Made by a program: the position numbers and the translations under genes
DNA from: Acetobacteraceae bacterium
GTDB lineage: Bacteria; Pseudomonadota; Alphaproteobacteria; Acetobacterales; Acetobacteraceae
DNA length: 64,000 bases
Direction: 5' to 3'
Assembly: GCA_947371015.1 (NCBI GenBank)
Contig: CANBNK010000016.1
Span: 1-64,000 of the forward strand
The notes under the pieces: generated by a model
The model's input: only the letters and a program-made list of their open reading frames with translations
Told to the model about the DNA's origin: nothing
Databases searched by the model: none
Part shown: positions 58,511 to 64,000 of the stretch, piece after piece
Position numbering within the stretch: the stretch's first letter is position 1
Layout: the number at the start of each line of letters is the position of its first letter

Positions 58511-59863
58511 ATGCGGCAAATGGCGATGGTCGGCTTTCTGCAGGCCCAGAACTGCACCAACCTGGCCAGCAGCTGGCGCCACCCGGAAAGCCGCACGGAT
58601 TTCCTGACCGCCGACTACTACCAGGAAATCGGCCGCATCCTTGAAGCCGGCCGCTTCGACCTGGCCTTCTTCGACGACCGCCTGTCGATGCCGGACCGCT
58701 ACGGCAGCGACCACCACCACACCATCGAGCACGGCATCCGCTGCGTGAAGCTGGACCCGGTGGTGACGCTGACCATGATGGCCGCGGCGACGAAATACCT
58801 CGGCCTCGGCAGCACCGCGTCCACCACCTATTACGAGCCCTTCCACGTCGCCCGCCAGATGCAGACGCTGGACCTGATGAGCGGCGGCCGCGCGGCGTGG
58901 AACATCGTGACGTCGCTGAACGACGGCGAGGCCGCCAATATGGGCCATGCCGAGATGATGTCGCACGACGCCCGCTACGACCGCGCCGATGAGTTCGTCG
59001 AGGTCGTGCTGGGCCACTGGGACGCCTGGGAAGACGACGCGATCCTGGTGGACAAGGCTAGCGGCCGCTTCGGCGACGGCAGCAAGGTGCATCGGCTGGA
59101 CTACCGCGGGAAGTTCCTGCACAGCCGCGGCCCCTTCACCGTGCCGCGCAGCCCGCAGGGCCAGCCGGTGCTGATCCAGGCGGGCTCCTCCGGGCGAGGC
59201 AAGGCGTTCTCGGCGCGCTGGGCGGAGCTGGTCTTCGTCGCCTATCACGACATCGCCGGCGGAAAGCAGGAATACGCCGCGTTCAAGGCCTTGGTCGCCG
59301 CGCAGGGGCGCGACCCCGAACAGGTAAAAGCCTGCACCATCGCCTACCCCATCACCGCGGCGACGCAGATGGAAGCCGAGGACAAGGCCGCCGCCCTGGC
59401 CAAACTGCCGCTGGAGATCGACGCGCTGTCGCTGCTGAGCGAAGCCCTGAACTTCGACTTCGCGTCGAAGGGCATGGACGAGGCGTTTTCCGACGAGGAA
59501 ATGGCGGGCATCCAGGGCTTGCAGGCCATCCGCGACAACGTCGTCCGCCGCACCGGCAAGCGGAACCCGACGGTGCGCGATTTCATCGTCGGCAGCGGCC
59601 GAGGCAAGCCACGCATGGACATGGTGGGCGGCCCGAAGCAGTTGGCCGACAAGTTCGAGCAATGGTTCACGGAGCGCGCCTGCGACGGCTTCGTCATCAG
59701 CGCCACGCATGTGCCTGGCGCGTACCGCGAGTTCGTGGACTTCGTGGTGCCGGAGTTGCAGCGGCGCGGCGTGTACCGGAAGGAATACGCCGGCCCGACG
59801 CTGCGGGAGAATCTGGGGCTGCCGAAGCCGAGCGGTGGGTCGCGCTGGAAGCGCGCGGAGTAG
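58511..59863 (+). CDS. LLM-class flavin-dependent monooxygenase (NtaA/SnaA/DszA group)
   Basis: The 450-residue FMNH2-dependent TIM-barrel enzyme has SSWRHPESRTDFLTADYYQE, WNIVTSLNDGEAANMGH, PQGQPVLIQAGSSGRGKAF and the closing GFVISATHVPGAYREFVDFV. Relatives oxidise nitrilotriacetate, dibenzothiophene sulfone or pristinamycin. A flavin reductase must be supplied elsewhere. A GGGGA ribosome site is present. Confidence 0.92.
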   Translation: MRQMAMVGFLQAQNCTNLASSWRHPESRTDFLTADYYQEIGRILEAGRFDLAFFDDRLSMPDRYGSDHHHTIEHGIRCVKLDPVVTLTMMAAATKYLGLGSTASTTYYEPFHVARQMQTLDLMSGGRAAWNIVTSLNDGEAANMGHAEMMSHDARYDRADEFVEVVLGHWDAWEDDAILVDKASGRFGDGSKVHRLDYRGKFLHSRGPFTVPRSPQGQPVLIQAGSSGRGKAFSARWAELVFVAYHDIAGGKQEYAAFKALVAAQGRDPEQVKACTIAYPITAATQMEAEDKAAALAKLPLEIDALSLLSEALNFDFASKGMDEAFSDEEMAGIQGLQAIRDNVVRRTGKRNPTVRDFIVGSGRGKPRMDMVGGPKQLADKFEQWFTERACDGFVISATHVPGAYREFVDFVVPELQRRGVYRKEYAGPTLRENLGLPKPSGGSRWKRAE

Positions 59864-59901
59864 GCGCGCTGGAAGCGCGCGGCGGATGGGGCGCCGCGTG
59901 C

Positions 59902-60201
59902 TCAGAACCCGGTCAGCAGAATGTCCAGCGCGCGGGTGATGTCGTCGGCTCGGTCCCTCAGGTTGCCGAGCGGCCTGCCAAGCCGGTTGCGCTGCACCGC
60001 CGCGATGAATGGCGTCAGCATCATCAGTTCCTCGCCCTGCACCACCAGGTGCGGCGTCAGGTCACGCACGCTGGGCGGGCTCTTCGGCGCTGGGCCCAGC
60101 GGCACCATCACCCGCGTCGGCAACTGCCAGAGGTGGTCCGACTGCACGTCGAGCAGATAGCGCGCGTTCCCGCTGCCGGCGTAGAAGTCGAACCGCGCCA
60201 T
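59902..60201 (-). CDS. ccdB: CcdB-family toxin
   Basis: The 99-residue toxin has FDFYAGSGNARYLLDVQSDHL, PTRVMVPLGPAP and LTPHLVVQGEELMMLTP, the CcdB pattern. CcdB of F plasmid poisons gyrase through its C-terminal Trp-Gly-Ile; this protein ends LLTGF, retaining only the Gly, so gyrase toxicity may differ. Translation is coupled to the antitoxin (TGATG). Confidence 0.87.
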   Translation of the reverse strand: MARFDFYAGSGNARYLLDVQSDHLWQLPTRVMVPLGPAPKSPPSVRDLTPHLVVQGEELMMLTPFIAAVQRNRLGRPLGNLRDRADDITRALDILLTGF

Positions 60202-60623
60202 CAGAACATGCGATGCTCTTCGAGCGGCAAGCCGTTCTCCTCCACCCAACGGTCCCACGCCGCGAAGGCCTCGCGGTGCTCCTCGTTCCAGCGCCGCGCC
60301 TTCTCATCGCCGATGGCCTGTTTCAGCGCAGCAGCGGCGATGGCGTCGGCGTCGAGCCCGAGCGAACGGGCCTCCTGCACGAAGGGCGCCTGGGCTTCGG
60401 CGAAGCCGGCGGACCTGGCTGGCTGAGACGTTGTCGGGGCATTCAGAAAATCGTTCGATGTCACCGCCCCGCCTGTTGCCTGCGCGAGAGCTGCAAGTTG
60501 AGCGGGGCGTGGGAAACTGGAACCGGCGCGCCATTTGTAGATGGTGATGGCGTGCACGCCGCAGGTCGCAGCCAGCTGCGCGGGCTTCACGCCGGACCTG
60601 TCCATCCAATCGGAAAGCTTCAT
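60201..60623 (-). CDS. CcdA-like antitoxin with N-terminal helix-turn-helix
   Basis: The 140-residue protein joins two domains. Residues about 1-58 are a Cro/YdaS-like HTH (KPAQLAATCGVHAITIYKWR) and residues about 90-140 the CcdA toxin-binding tail (ARRWNEEHREAFAAWDRWVE, ENGLPLEEHRMF). Classical CcdA is 72 residues with a ribbon-helix-helix DNA-binding domain, absent here. A perfect palindrome overlaps the promoter. Confidence 0.82.
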   Translation of the reverse strand: MKLSDWMDRSGVKPAQLAATCGVHAITIYKWRAGSSFPRPAQLAALAQATGGAVTSNDFLNAPTTSQPARSAGFAEAQAPFVQEARSLGLDADAIAAAALKQAIGDEKARRWNEEHREAFAAWDRWVEENGLPLEEHRMF

Positions 60624-60630
60624 ACTGTAA

Positions 60631-60648
60631 GGCTAAGCCGCCTTAGCC
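60631..60648. promoter_or_regulatory. Operator of the toxin-antitoxin module
   Basis: GGCTAAG-CCGC-CTTAGCC is a perfect 7-bp inverted repeat centred 16 bases before the antitoxin ATG, suited to an HTH dimer. It likely allows autoregulation by the antitoxin or the toxin-antitoxin complex. Confidence 0.7.
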
Positions 60649-60667
60649 ATTGCGGCAAATTCTTTCG

Positions 60668-60711
60668 CTAGAGTCTGTCAGGCGCAGACAGAAGCGCCCG
60701 ACAGACTCTAG
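60668..60711. repeat. Family C hairpin, copy 2
   Basis: CTAGAGTCTGTCAGGCGC and GCGCCCGACAGACTCTAG flank the loop AGACAGAA found in the copy at 16557. One bulged base interrupts the stem. It lies upstream of the toxin-antitoxin operon. Confidence 0.8.
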
Positions 60712-60725
60712 CCCCTTGTTTTGTC

Positions 60726-60770
60726 GTGTGATTCACGTCTTCGGCGATTCCGCCTGCGACGATCACACTC
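60726..60770. repeat. Palindromic repeat, family B variant
   Basis: GTGTGATTCACGTC and GACGATCACACTC are the arms and TCGGCGATTCCGCCTGC the core. It is adjacent to the family C copy, the same pairing of families seen at 16.5 kb. Confidence 0.75.
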
Positions 60771-60782
60771 TAAAATCGGGTT

Positions 60783-60804
60783 GCAAGGGCCTTTCGGCCC
60801 TTGC
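60783..60804. terminator. Hairpin downstream of tctA
   Basis: GCAAGGGCC-TTTC-GGCCCTTGC is a perfect 9-bp stem, 30 bases after the tctA stop. On the minus strand it is followed by AACCCGATTTTAG, a poor U-tract, so termination is possible but not certain. Confidence 0.45.
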
Positions 60805-60833
60805 CGGGGTCCAGGGGCGGCGCCCCTGGCCTG

Positions 60834-62324
60834 CTACCCCCGCCGCACCATCCCCCAAACCCGCGGCCCCACCAGCGCCAGCACCGCCAGCCCCAGCAGC
60901 ACTGCGCTCCCCGGCCGCGTGACAAACGCGGTCCAATCGCCCTGGCTGATCGTCAGCGCCTGGCGCATCGCCTGTTCCGCCATCGGCCCCAGGATCATGC
61001 CGATCACCACCGGTGCGGTCGGGAAGTCGAAGCGGCGCATGAACATGGCCACAAAGCCGATGCTGTACAGCAGCACCAGGTCCACCACGCTGTTGGAGAT
61101 CCCGTAGGTGCCGATGGTCGCGAAGACCAGGATGCCCGCGTAGAGCTGCGGCTGCGGAATCTTCAAGATCCGCGCCCACAGCCCCACCAGCGGCAGGTTC
61201 AGCACGACCAGCATGATGTTGGCGACATACAGGCTGGCGATCAGCGTCCACACGAGCGCGGATTGCTGCTCGAACAGCATCGGCCCGGGGTTGATGCCGT
61301 AGCTCTGGAACGCGCTCAGCATGATCGCCGCTGTCGCGCTGGTCGGCAGCCCCAGCGTCAGCATCGGCACAAGAATGCCCGCCGCCGCGGCGTTGTTCGC
61401 GGCTTCCGGCCCGGCCACGCCCTCGATCGCGCCGGTCGTGCCGAACTCATGCACGTGTTCCGGCGCCACCAGCTTGCGCTCGGCGTAGTAGCTCAGCATC
61501 GTCGGCATCTCGGTGCCGCCGGCCGGCATGACGCCGAACGGAAAGCCGAGGAAGCTGCCGCGCAGCCAGGGCTTCCAGCTGCGCTTCCAGTCGTCGCGGC
61601 TCATCATGATGCTGCCGACCGGCCGCACCACCGCCTGGTTGTCGTGGTGCCGCCAGGCGAGGAACAGCGTCTCCCCCACCGCGAACAGCGCGACGGCCAC
61701 CAGCACCACGTTCACGCCATCCAGCAGTTCCGGAATGCCGAAGGTCATGCGCGGCTGGCCGCTTTGCAGGTCGATCCCCACCAGCCCCAGCAGCAGCCCG
61801 AAGGCCAGGCTGGTCAGCCCGCGCAGCGCCGAACCGCCCAGCACGGCTGAGACGGTGACGAAGCACAGCACCATCAACGAAAAATACTCGGCCGGCCCCA
61901 GCTTCAGCGCGAACTCCACCACGACCGGCCCGAGGAAACTGATCCCCAGCGTGCCGATGGTGCCGGCGACGAAGCTGCCGATGGCCGCGGTGGCCAGCGC
62001 CGGCCCGGCGCGCCCGTTGCGCGCCATCTTGGCGCCCTCAAGCGCGGTGATGATCGAGCCACTCTCGCCCGGCGTGTTCAGCAGAATCGAGGTGGTCGAG
62101 CCGCCATACATCGCGCCGTAGAAGATGCCGCAGAACAGGATGAAAGCGCCGGTCGCCTCCACCTGGAAGGTGATCGGCAGCAGCAGCGCGATGGTCAATG
62201 CCGGGCCAATGCCGGGCAGCACGCCGACGGCGGTGCCCAGGAAGCAGCCCAGCAGTGCCCAGCCCAGGTTGCTCAACGTCAAGGCGTGGCTGAAGCCCAG
62301 CGACAGGCCGTCGAACGCGTTCAT
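60834..62324 (-). CDS. tctA: Tripartite tricarboxylate transporter large subunit TctA
   Basis: The 496-residue membrane protein has about 11-12 helices and two family loops, [20 protein letters not shown] and [17 protein letters not shown], plus [18 protein letters not shown]. It is the permease of a TTT transporter. ATG 62324 overlaps the tctB stop (ATGA); the 641-residue ORF adds shadow sequence. Confidence 0.93.
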   Translation of the reverse strand: MNAFDGLSLGFSHALTLSNLGWALLGCFLGTAVGVLPGIGPALTIALLLPITFQVEATGAFILFCGIFYGAMYGGSTTSILLNTPGESGSIITALEGAKMARNGRAGPALATAAIGSFVAGTIGTLGISFLGPVVVEFALKLGPAEYFSLMVLCFVTVSAVLGGSALRGLTSLAFGLLLGLVGIDLQSGQPRMTFGIPELLDGVNVVLVAVALFAVGETLFLAWRHHDNQAVVRPVGSIMMSRDDWKRSWKPWLRGSFLGFPFGVMPAGGTEMPTMLSYYAERKLVAPEHVHEFGTTGAIEGVAGPEAANNAAAAGILVPMLTLGLPTSATAAIMLSAFQSYGINPGPMLFEQQSALVWTLIASLYVANIMLVVLNLPLVGLWARILKIPQPQLYAGILVFATIGTYGISNSVVDLVLLYSIGFVAMFMRRFDFPTAPVVIGMILGPMAEQAMRQALTISQGDWTAFVTRPGSAVLLGLAVLALVGPRVWGMVRRG

Positions 62325-62842
62325 GGCAGCTCCTGCCCCAGCAGCCGGAGGATGCCGCCTTCCAGCAGCCCGGCGCCGATATTCACCCCCAGCAGCATGA
62401 CGAAGCCGAACCACACCGTCAGCGTCAGCACCAAGGCCAGCACCGCATCCCGCCCCAGCCGGCGCGAGCCGAAGGCCGCCGCCACCAGCACGAACTGCAC
62501 GCTGGCCGCCAGGCAGAAGCCGAGCGGCACGATCAGCACGATATTGGCCAGCAACCCCGCGACCAGCAGCGCCAGCGCGCGCCAGTTGGTCGGCGGTGCC
62601 TCGCGCACTTCCTCCAGTGTGTGGCTCCAGCCGCCGCGCAGCGCCTGCACCACCAGCCCGGCGCCCAGCAATGCCAGCACGGCGGCGACGCCATAAGGCA
62701 CCGCCTTCGGCCCGACCTGACCATACAGCGGAGAGGCCGGGATCTCGGCGGCCTGCCACAGCGCCAGCCCGCCCAGCGCCAGCACGAAGCCGCCCACCTT
62801 CAGGTCGGTGCGGTCAATTCCGGGAGGGTGCATCTCAGGCAA
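62321..62842 (-). CDS. tctB: Tripartite tricarboxylate transporter small subunit TctB
   Basis: The 173-residue protein has four hydrophobic helices ([73 protein letters not shown]) in the TctB pattern with the KAVPYGVA turn. Start TTG 62842 has AAGGAG at good distance and overlaps tctC by 8 bases; ATG 62833 is the alternative. Confidence 0.88.
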   Translation of the reverse strand: MPEMHPPGIDRTDLKVGGFVLALGGLALWQAAEIPASPLYGQVGPKAVPYGVAAVLALLGAGLVVQALRGGWSHTLEEVREAPPTNWRALALLVAGLLANIVLIVPLGFCLAASVQFVLVAAAFGSRRLGRDAVLALVLTLTVWFGFVMLLGVNIGAGLLEGGILRLLGQELP

Positions 62843-63809
62843 GGCCGATCTCCTTCAGCACCAGCTCGGTCTGCGCCCGGTCGCTGTCCAGGAAGCGCGC
62901 GAATTCATCGCCGACCATGAAGGCATCGGCCCAGTCGCGGGTCTTCAGCATCTCGGCCCAGGCTGGCAGCGCATGCAGCTCCGTCATCAGCGCCACCAGT
63001 TTTGTGAGTGCCTCCGGCCGCACGCCCGGCGGCGCGAAGACGCCGCGCCAGTTGGTGATGACCACGTCCACGCCGCTTTCCTTCAGCGTCGGGATCGCCG
63101 GGTCGCTGCGGGTGGCGCCGGTGGTGGCCAGGGCGCGCATCCGCCCGGCTTTTATCTGTTCGGCAAACTCGGAAAGCCCGGACATCCCCGCACTGACCTG
63201 CGCGCCGAGAATGGCCGCCTGGGCCGGCCCGCCGCCGGCGAAGGCGACATAGCTGCCCTGCCGCGCGCTATGCCCCTGGGACTTCAGCACCAGGCCGAGC
63301 GCGATGTGGTCGGTGCCGCCAGCGCTGCCGCCGGCGATGCTGGTGCCGCCGGGATTGGCCTTCAGCGCCGCCAGGAATCCGCTGATATCCTTGATCGGGC
63401 TGGCCGCGGGCACCACGATCACATCGGCTTCCTCGGTCAGCCGGGCGACGGGGGTGACGTTCTGCAGCCCGACCGGCGTCTTGTTGGTCAGGACGCTGCC
63501 GACCATGATCGAACCGCTGACCATCAGCGCATCGCCGCGGCCGCGCTTGGACGCCACGAAGCGGGGCAGCCCCACGGTGCCGCCGGCGCCGCCAATATTC
63601 TCGAACTGGAAGGTGCCGACCAGGCCGGCCTGGCGCGAGACCTGCTCGATCGCGCGGCCCAACCCGTCCCAGCCGCCACCGGGGCCGGCCGGGATGAACA
63701 TGCTCAGGCTGGGGAAGCGCTGTTCCGCCCGCGCGGTGTTGGCCAGCAGCAAGGCGGGGGCGGTGAGCAGCAAGGCGGGGGCAGCGAGCAGCTGGCGGCG
63801 GTTGAACAT
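62835..63809 (-). CDS. tctC: Tripartite tricarboxylate transporter receptor TctC
   Basis: The 324-residue receptor has a signal peptide (RRQLLAAPALLLTAPALLLA), SMFIPAGPGGGWDGLGRAI, FENIGGAGGTVGLPRFVASK and YVAFAGGGPAQAAILG. GGAGG precedes ATG 63809. It leads the tctCBA operon, the only complete TTT system in the window; ligand probably a di- or tricarboxylate. The loop differs from the solitary Bug proteins. Confidence 0.9.
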   Translation of the reverse strand: MFNRRQLLAAPALLLTAPALLLANTARAEQRFPSLSMFIPAGPGGGWDGLGRAIEQVSRQAGLVGTFQFENIGGAGGTVGLPRFVASKRGRGDALMVSGSIMVGSVLTNKTPVGLQNVTPVARLTEEADVIVVPAASPIKDISGFLAALKANPGGTSIAGGSAGGTDHIALGLVLKSQGHSARQGSYVAFAGGGPAQAAILGAQVSAGMSGLSEFAEQIKAGRMRALATTGATRSDPAIPTLKESGVDVVITNWRGVFAPPGVRPEALTKLVALMTELHALPAWAEMLKTRDWADAFMVGDEFARFLDSDRAQTELVLKEIGLA

Positions 63810-63946
63810 GGTTCCTCCGGGAAGCGGGCGTTGAGGTTCCCTTAACGCTCCGTTCCCGTCGGTGGAAGCCAAACCCGCGGCCAGCCGGGCCGGATGGCCT
63901 GCCGGATTCGGCTGCCGCGGGGTGGTCTCCGGCGCCGGTCGCCGCC

Positions 63947-64000
63947 TCAGGCGTGGATGTCGCGGGCCAGGTCGCCCATGCCACCGATCGACATCAGGTG
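63947..64000 (-). CDS. C-terminal end of an unidentified protein (partial)
   Basis: An open frame enters from the right edge and ends with LMSIGGMGDLARDIHA and TGA at 63947-63949. Only 17 residues are visible; the family cannot be named. The 137 bp to the tctC start hold no other feature. Confidence 0.4.
   Translation of the reverse strand, partial: HLMSIGGMGDLARDIHA

Noticed and set aside
60501-60623. A separate HTH regulator gene in front of a short CcdA
   Set aside because: No stop or start between the two domains; they are one continuous 140-residue frame.
62325-62759. N-terminal extension of the 641-residue tctA ORF
   Set aside because: It lies in another frame of tctB; TctA begins at 62324 with family N-terminus.

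Overview
The window is a GC-rich (about 70 percent) chromosomal segment of an alphaproteobacterium, most likely an Acetobacteraceae / Roseomonas-like soil or water organism. The inference rests on a GcrA-type cell-cycle regulator, a SAM-II (alphaproteobacterial) riboswitch upstream of metZ, many solitary TctC/Bug solute receptors beside catabolic genes, ATGA/GTGA start-stop overlaps, and codon use that leaves long shadow ORFs on the opposite strand. No rRNA genes, phage or complete insertion sequence was found; one tRNA-Gly(CCC) is present. || Layout. 1-0.65 kb: an aldo/keto reductase cut off by what looks like the end of a mobile element. 0.67-3.6 kb: secreted protein, ECF sigma factor, RskA-type anti-sigma factor and DUF4394 secreted protein. 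3.6-5.9 kb: a periodic hairpin array, SbtA-type bicarbonate transporter and a divergent LysR regulator with a visible operator. 6.3-9.3 kb: BKACE enzyme, ketopantoate reductase, aldose epimerase. 9.3-15.4 kb: a tight four-gene catabolic operon (NicX-like ring dioxygenase, alpha/beta hydrolase, acyl-CoA dehydrogenase, acyl-CoA ligase) under a divergent MarR regulator, with a Rieske ferredoxin and HbpS/GlcG pair nearby. 15.4-24.5 kb: RecX, two VOC proteins, MBL hydrolase, SDR, AzlCD exporter, dihaem cytochrome c, large MscS channel, HIG1-like protein. 24.5-28.9 kb: YgjP-type protease and an HlyD-like / cellulose-synthase-like GT2-PilZ pair. 28.9-35.7 kb: cupin, DapA-like lyase, YcgN, SYLF lipoprotein, GcrA, formamidase, HExxH protein, CorA. 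35.8-44.3 kb: TctC receptors, thioesterase, ureide degradation (allantoinase-OHCU decarboxylase fusion, HIU hydrolase), methionine salvage mtnBDC, TatA. 44.3-50.8 kb: CHAP lipoprotein, HMG-CoA-lyase-like enzyme plus CoA transferase, a candidate sRNA, AtzG/AtzE-like amidase with TctC and GlcG. 51-57 kb: YihY, DUF4139-like protein, EVE, GFA and Rieske proteins, metZ with its riboswitch. 57.3-64 kb: tRNA-Gly, small membrane proteins, flavin monooxygenase, a ccdAB-type toxin-antitoxin module and a complete tctCBA transporter. || Physiology. The gene set is that of a scavenger of organic acids, amides, purine breakdown products and possibly N-heteroaromatics: periplasmic TctC receptors capture carboxylates, amidases and ureide enzymes release nitrogen, and CoA ligase/dehydrogenase/lyase/transferase enzymes process acids. 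|| The most unusual non-coding content is a dense set of intergenic palindromic repeats in at least five families, several copies of which have been captured as N-terminal coding sequence. Other candidates of interest are the NicX-like operon, the HTH-CcdA fusion antitoxin, the SAM-II riboswitch with a long extra hairpin, a terminator-bounded sRNA candidate and a 28/33-bp hairpin array that imitates a CRISPR.
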